Assembly (NCBI GenBank): GCA_039930045.1
Contig: JBDSQB010000023.1
Coordinates: 1 to 64,000, forward strand
Direction: 5' to 3'
Source of the DNA: Chthoniobacterales bacterium
GTDB lineage: Bacteria; Verrucomicrobiota; Verrucomicrobiia; Chthoniobacterales; DASVRZ01
DNA length: 64,000 bases
The notes under the pieces were generated by a model. It was given only the letters and a program-made list of their open reading frames with translations, searched no databases and was not told where the DNA came from. Of this stretch, positions 1 through 8,821 are shown one piece after another (positions within the stretch are counted from its first letter, which is position 1; every line of letters starts with the position of its first letter). The position numbers and the translations under genes are program-made.

Positions 1-338
1 ATGTCGTGCGATTTCTGGGCGTAGGCGGTGTCGCCGGTGAGATACCACATGAGCGCCAGATTATACACGGCCTGCATGTCACTCTTCCATTGGTTGAGAT
101 TTACGTCAGGGGTGCGGGAGACCGTCGCAAACGGGCCTTGCATGGTATAGGTGAGTTTGGATTGAGAACTGCTCGAGAGCTTCGCGTAGCCGTCCTTCCA
201 AGGGTTCTGATTCAGGCTGGCCTTGAGAGTAGTCAGATCATCAAGGGAGAGCGGAACGCACGGATGGGTGTAGGCGTGGGAGGCGGAGACCATGCTGAAA
301 AGCATGGCTACCGCAAGGATTGCGGAGGTTATTTTCAT
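1..338 (-). CDS. Alginate-lyase-like secreted protein, N-terminal part (runs off the window)
   Basis: The first 112 residues are visible and the gene continues beyond base 1. A signal peptide covers about residues 1-22 (MKITSAILAVAMLFSMVSASHA). The mature start HPCVPLSLDDLTTLKASL followed by PWKDGY resembles the opening of the alginate lyase / polysaccharide lyase alpha-toroid family (PF05426-like), where a His-Pro and a 'D-L-x-x-L-K' helix precede 'PWK.AY'. The visible helices (MQAVYNLALMWYLTGD) also fit that fold. It would act in the periplasm on uronate polysaccharides. The catalytic residues lie outside the window, so the substrate is unknown. ATG at 338 is the only start ahead of the signal peptide. 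Confidence 0.6.
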   Translation of the reverse strand, partial: MKITSAILAVAMLFSMVSASHAYTHPCVPLSLDDLTTLKASLNQNPWKDGYAKLSSSSQSKLTYTMQGPFATVSRTPDVNLNQWKSDMQAVYNLALMWYLTGDTAYAQKSHD

Positions 339-554
339 GTTTGGGGGGATATGTTGAGCTTGCCACACAACCCTGAGACAGGTCTTGCAATGGCTGTTCG
401 CTCAAGCAGGGGGAACTACTTGGCGCCAACGTATTTGTTAAAAAATGCGAGACAACATCCTCAATATGTTCACGGTTAAACTGAATCACACTCCTGATTC
501 GACGCAGGTGGACTGTGGTGAAGCAGTGCGATGTGGATTGCCCGTGCAACAACC

Positions 555-1064
555 CTACGACTGCGGAAGGCGGAAGTCGGCGTCCAAGACGGCATCCAAG
601 TCTGCCATTTCGCGGGTGAGTTTTTGGTGGAGTTCCATCGCGATGGGGTCGAAGGCGGGTGTGGCGAGGATCTTTTCGACGCGTTTGGAGAGGGGGCGTT
701 TCTCGCTGGTGCTGCCGGCTTCGGCGAGCCAGGTGGTGATGCGGAGGACGCGCGCTTGCACGTCGCGGATTTTTTCCAAGGCAGCGGCTTCGGTGATTTC
801 CCCGGCAGCGACGCGCTGGAGCTGGCGGCACTCGAACAACCGGCAGCGCTCGGGGCGCGAGAGATAGATGGCGCACTGCGAGCCACACCAGGCGGGGCAC
901 GGTTGCTGGAAGAGATGATGGCCTTTTTTCCGCTGGATGTGGAGTCCAAGTTGAATGAAATCCTGCGGCACTTCGGCGGGTTGCAGGCGGACGTTGTGAA
1001 AGAGGACGCCGTTGCAGCAGAGGCCGCAGGCATTGCAAAGCCGGGACGCGGTGTCGGCGTCCAC
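555..1064 (-). CDS. YkgJ-type cysteine-cluster protein
   Basis: About 169 residues. The N-terminus holds CNACGLCCNG, the CxxCxxCC signature of the YkgJ/UPF0153 putative metal (Fe-S or zinc) binding family, followed by downstream cysteines in CPAWCGSQCAIYLSRPERC, the second half of the family's metal site. The C-terminal half is helical and less conserved. No ATG precedes the cluster; a GTG at 1064 lies one base after the TAA stop of the upstream gene (1066-1068) and is chosen as the start, implying translational coupling. The biochemical function of the family is not established. Confidence 0.75.
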   Translation of the reverse strand: MDADTASRLCNACGLCCNGVLFHNVRLQPAEVPQDFIQLGLHIQRKKGHHLFQQPCPAWCGSQCAIYLSRPERCRLFECRQLQRVAAGEITEAAALEKIRDVQARVLRITTWLAEAGSTSEKRPLSKRVEKILATPAFDPIAMELHQKLTREMADLDAVLDADFRLPQS

Positions 1065-1065
1065 T

Positions 1066-2097
1066 TTAGAAGCGGCCGTTGATCGAGAGCGAGAGGAAGG
1101 TCTCGTTTTTCGGACGATCGACGATGGGGTTTTCGTCCATTTTGTAGCGGACGCTAAGTCCGGCGCTGAGGGCTTGGGCGAGGGCGACCGTCGATCCAGC
1201 GGAAACGGCGAAACCCTGGCCCGGCATGTTGCGGTCGGCGTTGAGCATCGCAGCGCGGAGTTCCAGTGCGGTGCCGGGAAGGACGACGTGTTGCACGAGG
1301 AAGTAGCCGGACTCGGAGAGCGGGTTGTTTCTGCCCCCGGCAAATCCGCTGCCGACGGTAAGCGTGGTATTGGAGTCCACTTTGTAAATGACGGCGTTCT
1401 CGACAAAAGCGCGGATGGCTTGGGTGCTGTCCACGGCGGTGGCGGTCTCGTAGCCAGGGTTGAGTTGCAGGGTTATCGGACTGTCGGACATGGCGTATTC
1501 CGAGGTGAGTCGAGTGGAACTCAACCCGGTTTCGTCGCCGTTGGCGGCGGTGTTTTTTTGCTGGCTGTAAGCAAACCCGACGGTGGTCTTTGGGTTGACT
1601 TTCATTTTGCCCTGCAAGGTGGCGGTCTCGTTGTGATCGGCGGCGAGCTGGTCGCTGAGGTTTTCCTGGGTCTGATAGGCGGCCTCGACTTCGATGCCTT
1701 CGCGCGGCTTCCAGTCGAGTGCGGGCCGGTTCAGCATATTCAGGTAGGCGGAGGCTTGGTCGGTCTGCCGCAAGAGCTGGATTTCCTGGGTGCGAAATCC
1801 GGCGCCCGCGCCATAGGCCAGCGAGAGCCAGGGGGTGATGGCCTGCACGACGACGAGGTGCATTTGCTGTTGCAAGGAATTGGTGACGCCCCCATCCATG
1901 GGCTGCGAGGCGGCGGTGGCGGGATCGACGGTGACGGAGACGTTGCCCTGGCGATAGGCCAGGGTCTGCGGTTTCTGCTCCTGCTCAATGGGAATAGCCT
2001 TTTCGACGCTTTGCCCGAAGCCGGTGGAGATGGCGAGGCAGGCCGCGCTAACAGAAAAGAAGGTCGCTTTCACAAATGCTGCGCCACCAAACCACAT
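1066..2097 (-). CDS. Predicted outer-membrane beta-barrel protein
   Basis: 343 residues. A hydrophobic signal lies at about residues 10-29 (ATFFSVSAACLAISTGFGQS). The rest has alternating short amphipathic strands (TTVGFAYSQQ, TLTVGSGFAG, LSAGLSVRYKM) and ends in Phe (SLSINGRF), the usual C-terminal signature of BamA-inserted outer-membrane barrels. I do not recognise a named family. The start may be ATG at 2097 or GTG at 2073; the latter gives a more typical signal peptide. It is divergent from the DUF3857 gene at 2184, so roughly 90-110 bp must hold both promoters. The YkgJ gene follows immediately. Confidence 0.6.
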   Translation of the reverse strand: MWFGGAAFVKATFFSVSAACLAISTGFGQSVEKAIPIEQEQKPQTLAYRQGNVSVTVDPATAASQPMDGGVTNSLQQQMHLVVVQAITPWLSLAYGAGAGFRTQEIQLLRQTDQASAYLNMLNRPALDWKPREGIEVEAAYQTQENLSDQLAADHNETATLQGKMKVNPKTTVGFAYSQQKNTAANGDETGLSSTRLTSEYAMSDSPITLQLNPGYETATAVDSTQAIRAFVENAVIYKVDSNTTLTVGSGFAGGRNNPLSESGYFLVQHVVLPGTALELRAAMLNADRNMPGQGFAVSAGSTVALAQALSAGLSVRYKMDENPIVDRPKNETFLSLSINGRF

Positions 2098-2183
2098 CCA
2101 CCGGGCAGGCGCAATCTTCGGTTGATATTTCGTTGGCTGGACAAGGTTTGGATGTTAGTCATATCCCCTTTTTTCCGATCCTC

Positions 2184-4757
2184 ATGCCACTCCTTTTTCG
2201 CCTGCTCTTCCTCATTTGCATGGGCGGCGTTCTTCCCGCACTGGGGAAGGAAATGGCCCAAGAGGCAGTGACGTTTTCCATCGCGCCCGCCGGGGCTTGG
2301 GTGCGCGCGGTCACTCCGCCGAAGTCTGCGGAAAAGCCGCCGCAGGGAGACGGGATCGATTATCTGCTGGTGGACAACCAGGAAAATGTGGAGCCGCGCC
2401 AGTCGTATTATCATGAGGCGCACGCAGTTTATTCGGAAAACGGGGTGCAGAATGGCTCGTCTATCTCGGTGTCCTTCGATCCGACGTATCAGAAGCTGAC
2501 GCTTCACACGCTCACGGTCACCCGCAAAGGCCGCACGATGGACCGACTGGATCGCTCGAGGATCAAGCTCTATCAGCGCGAGGACGAGATGGATTATTTC
2601 CTCTACGACGGCACTTACACGGCGCAATGCCAGCTCGAGGACATCCGCGTGGGCGATGTAATCGAGTATGCCTACACCGTCGATGGCGCAAATCCGGTGT
2701 TGCAGGGGCACTACATGGATTTGTTTTCCACGAACTGGAGCAGCCCGGTGCATCGCGCCCTGGCCCGGGTGATTTATCCTTCGACGCGGAAGCTGAATTT
2801 CCAGATACGGAACAAAACCGTCGAGCCGGAAATCACGACGACCGCAGGTAAAACGGAGTGGGTCTGGGAGGAATCCGAGATTCCCGGGCGACAGGTCGAT
2901 GGCTCGCTGCCGACTGGCTACTCTCCGCTCGGGGTGGTGCAGGCGACGGATTTTGCGAGTTGGAGCGAGGTGGTGGATTGGGCGCTGCCCCTTTACGAAG
3001 TGAAGCCGCCGCTGTCGTCGGAGTTGCTGGACGAGATCGACACGCTTCGCACCATCCCGGACAAGGATCGGCGCGTGCTCGCGGCGCTGCGTTTCGTGCA
3101 GGATGAGGTGCGTTATCTGGGCATTGAAATCGGACCCGGCTCACACCAACCGACGCATCCCTCGGAGGTGCTGCGGCGGCGTTTTGGCGATTGCAAAGAC
3201 AAGACGCAACTCCTCGGCACGCTTCTGCGCGCGGTGGACATCGAGGCCTCGCCAGCGCTGGTCAGCACCGGGTTACAAAACGAAGTCCTCCACCGGCTGC
3301 CGTCGGCGGCGGTCTTTAATCACGTGATCCTCCGGGTGGTGACGCCGTCCGGCGTGCACTGGCTGGATGCCACGCGTTCGCAGCAGCGCGGGCCACTTTC
3401 GCAGATTTCGATTGGAGACTACGACTACGCCTTGGTGCTGCGGCTGGGCGAGACGGAGTTGACGAAATATTCTCCCCCACCCGCGTCGCTGCCGAAGACG
3501 AAAATCGTGGAAAAGTATCGCATCGGCACAGTCGGCTCAGAGTCGTTTCTCGATGTGACGAGCGAGTATCGCGGCCTGAATGCGGAACGCAGCCGGAGCT
3601 ACCACCAGGAGCACGACCCAGCCGAGCTGGACAAGCAATATCTGAAGTATTACGCGAAACGTTTTCCTGGAATCCAAATAGCCAAGCCGCATGGCTACGC
3701 CGAAATGCCCGGTGAGGAAGGCTGCATTCTCACAGAGCATTATCGCATTCCAAAGATTTGGGAGTTAGGCGACACTCCGGGGAAGTATTCCTTTACGGTT
3801 CATCCGACGGACTTGGACGACGCGATGGGCGACGCGGTGAGTCCACAGCGAGACGATCCTCTGGCGATTGGCCATCCGGTGAACATCGCAGAGGAGATTC
3901 ATCTGGAAATGTTTGAGGACTGGCCGCTCAACAGCAAGGACAGGCAGGTCTCAAACGCGTTTTTCCATTTTGAGCAGCACCCTAAACAACAGGGAAAACA
4001 GGTTAACATCGCCTACTCCTTTGAGTCGCTCACCGACCGTGTGGCGGTGGACGACTTGATCACATACAACGCCGCGCTCAGCCAGGCGAAAGACCACGTG
4101 GGCTACGTGTTGAGCTATACCGTCCCCACACCGCCGACGAATCGAACGACTCCCGATATAACCAAGATGAACTGGACACCGCTCCTGAGCGTCGGTTTCC
4201 TACTTATTGGCGTGTCTGTGGTACTCGCCAAACTCAACCGGGCAACGATTCGTCGCGGCCCACCGCCCCTGCCGTCGGACTACCTCCAGAATTATCACTC
4301 ACTGGAAGGGCTCAGCGGATGGCTGATCGTTCTCGGGTTCGGAATCTGTGTCCGGCCCATCTATCTGCTCGTGGTTGGAGGCCAGGCGGTGTCGCAGGTG
4401 TCCAAGCTGGAAACTTGGAATCAACTAACCACGCCTGGGCTTGGCGCGTATCATCCGCTCTGGGCACCGTGGCTGCTGTTTGAGCTGACTTTCAATGGTA
4501 TCGCGCTGGTCGCCAGCGTGTTTATCGCCATCTGGTTTTTTAAAAAAAGAGCCATCTTCCCGAGGAGCCTCATCATCTTCCTGAGTTACTGCATACTGGG
4601 CGCTTTGGTGGATTATTTGTTTGGCCTGAATATCCCTGCCGCCAAGACTTCGCTGCCAGAGTCTGCCAAAACTTTGGGTCAAAACGTCTTCGGAGCCGCG
4701 ATTTGGATTCCTTACCTGCTCGTCTCGCAACGCGTGAAGGAGACGTTCCGCTTCTGA
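2184..4757 (+). CDS. DUF3857 + transglutaminase-like + C-terminal membrane (DUF2569-like) protein
   Basis: About 857 residues from the ATG at 2184, which begins a clean signal peptide (MPLLFRLLFLICMGGVLPALG); an in-frame upstream ATG at 2076 would only add non-conserved sequence. The N-terminal third is the DUF3857 beta domain. The middle carries a transglutaminase-like core with the triad visible: Cys337 in GDCKDK, His380 in FNHVIL and Asp395 in WLDATR. The C-terminus (from about residue 665) has five membrane segments including SLEGLSGWLIVLGFG, which matches the DUF2569 family opening. Periplasmic peptidase/crosslinking activity is suggested by the family but not proven. A second DUF3857-transglutaminase protein lies at 17678-20263. 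Confidence 0.8.
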   Translation: MPLLFRLLFLICMGGVLPALGKEMAQEAVTFSIAPAGAWVRAVTPPKSAEKPPQGDGIDYLLVDNQENVEPRQSYYHEAHAVYSENGVQNGSSISVSFDPTYQKLTLHTLTVTRKGRTMDRLDRSRIKLYQREDEMDYFLYDGTYTAQCQLEDIRVGDVIEYAYTVDGANPVLQGHYMDLFSTNWSSPVHRALARVIYPSTRKLNFQIRNKTVEPEITTTAGKTEWVWEESEIPGRQVDGSLPTGYSPLGVVQATDFASWSEVVDWALPLYEVKPPLSSELLDEIDTLRTIPDKDRRVLAALRFVQDEVRYLGIEIGPGSHQPTHPSEVLRRRFGDCKDKTQLLGTLLRAVDIEASPALVSTGLQNEVLHRLPSAAVFNHVILRVVTPSGVHWLDATRSQQRGPLSQISIGDYDYALVLRLGETELTKYSPPPASLPKTKIVEKYRIGTVGSESFLDVTSEYRGLNAERSRSYHQEHDPAELDKQYLKYYAKRFPGIQIAKPHGYAEMPGEEGCILTEHYRIPKIWELGDTPGKYSFTVHPTDLDDAMGDAVSPQRDDPLAIGHPVNIAEEIHLEMFEDWPLNSKDRQVSNAFFHFEQHPKQQGKQVNIAYSFESLTDRVAVDDLITYNAALSQAKDHVGYVLSYTVPTPPTNRTTPDITKMNWTPLLSVGFLLIGVSVVLAKLNRATIRRGPPPLPSDYLQNYHSLEGLSGWLIVLGFGICVRPIYLLVVGGQAVSQVSKLETWNQLTTPGLGAYHPLWAPWLLFELTFNGIALVASVFIAIWFFKKRAIFPRSLIIFLSYCILGALVDYLFGLNIPAAKTSLPESAKTLGQNVFGAAIWIPYLLVSQRVKETFRF

Positions 4758-4830
4758 GCCATTTTTCCTCCTTGGCAGTGCCGCCGTTTTCGACAAACTG
4801 AACCCCTTTTTTCAACACCATCCAACTCCC

Positions 4831-5334
4831 ATGAAAGCCCACGAGATCTACCAACGCATTTCCCCCACCCTGAACGAGCAATTGCTGACTGCTCTTTTTG
4901 CCAGCGACAAGCCGGCTTACAAGGCGACTTTGGTCGCACTCGGCAACCAGCGGAAATTGCGCCCGGTCTATTTGGAGCGCAAGCCGCGCGCGGAGCGTCA
5001 CGCCTGGATGCAGACGGCGATGAGCCAGAAAGTGAGCGACGAAATTGCGCTGAATCTGCTCCAGTTCTGGCTGCTCACTTCGCAGCAACCGATGCTGACC
5101 GATTTCCTCGATGCGCTCGGCATCAAGCACGATGGAAAAGGCGCAGTCGAGGAAATGCCCGAGTCGCCGGACCGGGAAAAACTGGCGGGTGCGATTGAAA
5201 TCTTGCTCGGCAAATACCCGCACGAAAATGTGGCCGTCTATCTGCACACTTTCCAGAGCATGAACGATCCGCTCTGGGCTCCGCTGGATGAAATTCTGGC
5301 CAGCGAACCGCGGCTGGCATTGCCGTCAAAGTAA
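4831..5334 (+). CDS. Hypothetical helical protein
   Basis: 167 residues, no signal peptide or membrane segment, mostly alpha-helical by eye (repeated LL, EKLAGAIEILLG). I do not recognise a family. It lies 73 bp after the DUF3857 gene on the same strand and converges on the sulfate-binding protein gene, with a terminator hairpin between. Codon usage is like its neighbours and the start MKAHEIYQRI is unambiguous. Cytoplasmic location is inferred; no function can be assigned. Confidence 0.7.
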   Translation: MKAHEIYQRISPTLNEQLLTALFASDKPAYKATLVALGNQRKLRPVYLERKPRAERHAWMQTAMSQKVSDEIALNLLQFWLLTSQQPMLTDFLDALGIKHDGKGAVEEMPESPDREKLAGAIEILLGKYPHENVAVYLHTFQSMNDPLWAPLDEILASEPRLALPSK

Positions 5335-5353
5335 TCTAACTCGACTGAAAACG

Positions 5354-5386
5354 AAAAACCGGACGCAGGGTTTCCCCCACGTCCGG
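5354..5386 (-). terminator. Rho-independent terminator after the sulfate-binding protein gene
   Basis: CCGGACG (5359-5365) and CGTCCGG (5380-5386) form a perfect 7-bp stem. On the minus strand the stem is followed by TTTTT (5354-5358), the classic terminator arrangement for transcripts coming from sbp. It sits between two convergent genes. Confidence 0.75.
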
Positions 5387-5411
5387 AATCGTTACCTAAA
5401 TTAGTCAGACC

Positions 5412-6395
5412 TTACTTTTCGTAGATCTGATCGAAAGTCCCACCGTCGGCAAAGTGGGTTTTCTGAGCCTTCCCCCAGCCGCCGAAGTCGGCGATGGTGA
5501 CGAGCTTGAGCTTGGCAAACTTGTCAGCGTATTTTGCTGCGGCGGCTTCGGAGGTTGGGCGGTAGAAGTTTTTACCGATCAGATCCTGCGCCTCGTCGGA
5601 GTAGAGATATTTCAAATACTCACGAGCCGGAGCCAGAGTGTCGTGCTTGCCAACATTTTTGATGACCAAGGCCACGGGCGGCTCGGCGAGGATGCTAAGT
5701 GATGGGGTGATAATCTCAAACTTGTCGCTGCCGAATTCCTTCAATGACAGATAGGCCTCGTTTTCCCAGGCGAGCAAAACGTCGCCAATCCCGCGCTGGA
5801 CAAACGTGGTCGTCGAGCCGCGCGCGCCGGTGTCGAGCACGGGCACGTTTTTGTAGAGAGCCTTGATGAACTCCTTCACTTTGGCCTCGTCGCCGCCGGA
5901 TTTTTCTTTCTCATAAGCCCAGGCCGCGAGGTAGTTCCAGCGCGCGCCACCAGAAGTTTTCGGGTTGGGCGTGATGACGGAAATTCCGGGTTTCACAAGG
6001 TCGTCCCAGTCTTTGATGCCCTTCGGATTACCTTTCCGAACGAGGAAAACAATCGTCGAGGTGTAGGGCGAGCTGTTGTGCGGCAGGGTGCGCTCCCACT
6101 CTTTATAGACGAGACCTTTTTCTGCGAGGATGTCGATGTCGTAGCCGAGCGCGAGGGTGACGACGTCGGCTTGGAGACCGTCGAGAACGGCGCGGGCCTG
6201 CTTGCCGGAACCGCCGTGCGACTGATCGATCTTGATGTCCTGGCCGGTGGTCGCCTTGTAATGCGCGGCGAAGAGTTTGTTGTAGTCCGCGTAGAGTTCG
6301 CGGGTGGGATCGTAGGAGACGTTCAGGAGTTTAACCTGCGCCTGCGCCACCCCGGTGAGGGCGAGTAGAAGGGTTAGGATAATGAATTTTTTCAT
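5412..6395 (-). CDS. sbp: Periplasmic sulfate-binding protein of an ABC importer
   Basis: 327 residues with a signal peptide (residues 1-19, ending AQA). The sulfate/thiosulfate-binding family signatures are clear: [13 protein letters not shown] near the N-terminus, [42 protein letters not shown], and [18 protein letters not shown]. It delivers sulfate to a CysTWA permease, but no permease or ATPase gene is adjacent, so it must use components elsewhere. It lies 32 bp downstream of a porin gene and is probably co-transcribed with it. A terminator follows. Length matches the family. Confidence 0.92.
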   Translation of the reverse strand: MKKFIILTLLLALTGVAQAQVKLLNVSYDPTRELYADYNKLFAAHYKATTGQDIKIDQSHGGSGKQARAVLDGLQADVVTLALGYDIDILAEKGLVYKEWERTLPHNSSPYTSTIVFLVRKGNPKGIKDWDDLVKPGISVITPNPKTSGGARWNYLAAWAYEKEKSGGDEAKVKEFIKALYKNVPVLDTGARGSTTTFVQRGIGDVLLAWENEAYLSLKEFGSDKFEIITPSLSILAEPPVALVIKNVGKHDTLAPAREYLKYLYSDEAQDLIGKNFYRPTSEAAAAKYADKFAKLKLVTIADFGGWGKAQKTHFADGGTFDQIYEK

Positions 6396-6427
6396 GGGAT
6401 GATTTTGAGTTGAGTTAGGTTGTTATC

Positions 6428-7993
6428 TTAGAACTTAAAGTTGAGATCGACTTGCACGGCGTTGTAGGTGTTGCGATTGGCGAGTCCGAACTGATCGGAC
6501 AGGTTGTCGTCGAGGTTGTAGGTGACGAAGCCGGTGAGCGCGAGGGATACGGCGTCGGTGATGCCGTAGGTCGTGCCAAATTTGAAGCCGCGGGTGTTGA
6601 GTTTGCCGCCAGCGAAGTCGGAGTCGTTCAGGTTGGGATCGACTGAGGCGAGGCCGGTTTCGCGGTAATTTGCGAAGAGCGTCCAGGCGCCCTTGCCTTT
6701 GCCCGCACCGATTTCAAAGCCAGCCAGCCAGGCGAGCGCGTCCTGATCGGTAAAGCTCCGCTGCTGGGTTGTCGCAACGGGAGTCACCAGACCAGAGCCG
6801 GTCGGGATCTGCAAGCCGAAGCCATAGACATCATCATAACGTTTGTGGCCCGCGGTGTTGTAGGCGAAGTCCCAATAGAACCGGCCTTGGAGTGAGCCGA
6901 TCGGGAATTTGATCTCGCCCGGGGCGGTGACGATGGCCAGATCACGCGTTTCCCCCGAGACGGAACCCGTGGAAACGGTAATCGCACCCGTGACGGGGTC
7001 CGTGGTGAAGTCGGCGATGCCGTCGTTGTTCGCATCGATGCGACCCACAGCTCCGGTGAATGGCGTGGTGTTGTTCGCCTGAATGGCGGTGGCGCTGCCA
7101 TCACCGCCCACGTCGGCCGCGTTATAGATGATGAAGCCCGGAGCGAAGGTGATCGAGGTCTTGTTCTCAAAGGTGTAGCTGCCCACGAGCTGCGCGACGA
7201 ATTGGTAGGCGTCGTTCTTGGCGTCGCCATTGACGGCGGCCTCGTTGTTGTTCGTGTCATAGACGAATTGACCCGCTACGAGGGAGAGCTTGAAGTTGCC
7301 CCAGTCGCTGCCCGAAGTGCCAGCCGTGTAGCTTACGATGCGCTTGCCGTCCTTGCCGTAGCCGGCGGTTTCCTGTCCTGCGGAACCGCTGGAGCTAAAG
7401 ACTTTATCCAATGCGACGGACTCGGTCAGGCCGTAAGGGCTAATGTCTGGGTCCCAGACGAGGTCGGTGGTGTAGAAGGGATTTTTCTGCTTGCCTGCAA
7501 CCAAGGTGCCCCAGTCGCCGATGTTCACGCCGAGGAAGAGACGATTGATGAAGATCGCGGAATCGGTGTATGCTGGCTGTACAGTTTCATTGGCTCCGTC
7601 TGCCGCCTGACCGGTCTCGATCTGGACGCCGCCGAAGAAGTTGTTCGTCAATTTGAAGTCGGCATTCAAGCGCAGGCGATAACGGAAAAAGCTGCGTTGC
7701 GTGACATGATCCGCACCCGCGGTCTGGGTTTGCTGGTCGTCATACTGATAACGAAAACGTCCGTCGCCATAGAGTTTGAGCTCGGTCACCGGACTGGAGA
7801 TGTTCAGTTTTCCAGCGGAGGTGGTCTGATAATCTTTCACAAGATCCGCGCGCAAGTCCTCGGCTTCCTGATCATTGAGGATGCCTTTCTGGACGAGTTT
7901 GTCGATGAGTGGACCGCTGTCTTGTGCATGGATGGAGGCAATGCCGCCGGCCAGCAAGTTAATGGCGATGAGTGGGATGAGTTTACGTTTCAT
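6428..7993 (-). CDS. Outer-membrane porin, paired with sbp
   Basis: 521 residues: signal peptide (1-23, ending IHAQ), then a short helical segment (LIDKLVQKGILNDQEAEDLRADL) and a long beta-barrel of the 'putative porin' type ending in ...VQVDLNFKF with a terminal Phe. It is highly similar to the porin at 32175-33725 (same N-terminal SGPLIDKLVQKGILNDQEAE, same NFFGGVQIETGQA and WDPDISPYGLTES blocks), so the two are recent duplicates. Its location directly upstream of sbp suggests diffusion of sulfate or a related anion across the outer membrane; the specificity is inference from context. Confidence 0.85.
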   Translation of the reverse strand: MKRKLIPLIAINLLAGGIASIHAQDSGPLIDKLVQKGILNDQEAEDLRADLVKDYQTTSAGKLNISSPVTELKLYGDGRFRYQYDDQQTQTAGADHVTQRSFFRYRLRLNADFKLTNNFFGGVQIETGQAADGANETVQPAYTDSAIFINRLFLGVNIGDWGTLVAGKQKNPFYTTDLVWDPDISPYGLTESVALDKVFSSSGSAGQETAGYGKDGKRIVSYTAGTSGSDWGNFKLSLVAGQFVYDTNNNEAAVNGDAKNDAYQFVAQLVGSYTFENKTSITFAPGFIIYNAADVGGDGSATAIQANNTTPFTGAVGRIDANNDGIADFTTDPVTGAITVSTGSVSGETRDLAIVTAPGEIKFPIGSLQGRFYWDFAYNTAGHKRYDDVYGFGLQIPTGSGLVTPVATTQQRSFTDQDALAWLAGFEIGAGKGKGAWTLFANYRETGLASVDPNLNDSDFAGGKLNTRGFKFGTTYGITDAVSLALTGFVTYNLDDNLSDQFGLANRNTYNAVQVDLNFKF

Positions 7994-8024
7994 GAAGTTG
8001 AGGTTGTGTTTTGTTGATTAGGCA

Positions 8025-8046
8025 GAGAGTCGCTTTAGCAACTCTC
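8025..8046. repeat. Small inverted repeat upstream of the porin gene
   Basis: GAGAGT (8025-8030) and ACTCTC (8041-8046) form a perfect 6-bp inverted repeat with a 10-bp spacer, 32 bp ahead of the porin start codon. It could be an operator or a leader hairpin. There is no T-run, so a terminator is unlikely. No regulator can be named. Confidence 0.35.
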
Positions 8047-8125
8047 CTGTTGTAATCATCACCAGTTTAGTAGTCTTTGCAAACAGAAAGTTTTCGCTTT
8101 TTATTTGATGCCTGTTTTGCTGCTC

Positions 8126-8821
8126 TTATTGCGTCCGCAGCATCGCGTAAACGTAGATGTTCACCAGCATCCGCATGCTGTCCCGGCGCGACGTCCGGGT
8201 CTCCTCCATTCCATCCCAGCCACATTGCAAACCGCTGAAACTGATCACGCCGACCAGACGTGAGTTCCATTCGATTCCGTAGAGTCCGCGACGCACCCAT
8301 TCGTAAGTCACGTTCGTGTGCGGCGGTCCGCCTGGAATGTGGAAAAAAGCATCGTAAATCGGGTGATTATTCGGCAGCGATACCACGTGCGCCTCGGGAA
8401 GAATCACCGCGAGCGCGCGGACTTGATCGTCATAAAACCCGTCCACGGAGGGAGTCACATCGTGATTGATGCAGGCGTCGATCAGCAGAAAGCCGCCGCG
8501 CCGAATGTATTCGCCGATGTTGTGCTGCGCGGTGGCTGACCGGACGGTGTGAATCCCCTGCGTGAAAAGAAATGGGTAGGCACACATTTCCTCGAGGTTC
8601 TCGACATCGGCCGTCTCCCAGTTTGGGGCGATGTTCAGCGTCGTGTTCTCCCGAAAAAACCGCATCAGCAGCGGGTCGCCAGTGGAATGACGCATCCAAT
8701 GCGGACTCGACGTTTTTAGCCGGGCCCAACCCACGCTGTCGCCTCGCAACTGATCCATGTCCGCCGCACGGCCACTCGTGAAAACCGTCAGCAAAACCAA
8801 AGTGAAAATCTTCCAGTTCAT
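8126..8821 (-). CDS. DUF4159 domain protein, last gene of the MoxR operon
   Basis: 231 residues from the ATG at 8821, which overlaps the stop of the upstream VWA gene (ATGA). A signal peptide covers about residues 1-20 (MNWKIFTLVLLTVFTSGRAA). The DUF4159 domain fills the rest: YPFLFTQGIHTV, RRGGFLLIDACIN, and a Rossmann/GATase-like fold. DUF4159 is a standing partner of MoxR/DUF58/BatA operons in Planctomycetes and Verrucomicrobia; its molecular role is unknown. The predicted location is periplasmic. Confidence 0.85.
   Translation of the reverse strand: MNWKIFTLVLLTVFTSGRAADMDQLRGDSVGWARLKTSSPHWMRHSTGDPLLMRFFRENTTLNIAPNWETADVENLEEMCAYPFLFTQGIHTVRSATAQHNIGEYIRRGGFLLIDACINHDVTPSVDGFYDDQVRALAVILPEAHVVSLPNNHPIYDAFFHIPGGPPHTNVTYEWVRRGLYGIEWNSRLVGVISFSGLQCGWDGMEETRTSRRDSMRMLVNIYVYAMLRTQ

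Noticed and set aside
445-1082. Plus-strand frames over the YkgJ gene
   Set aside because: They overlap a minus-strand gene with a clear CxxCxxCC signature and have no family features themselves.
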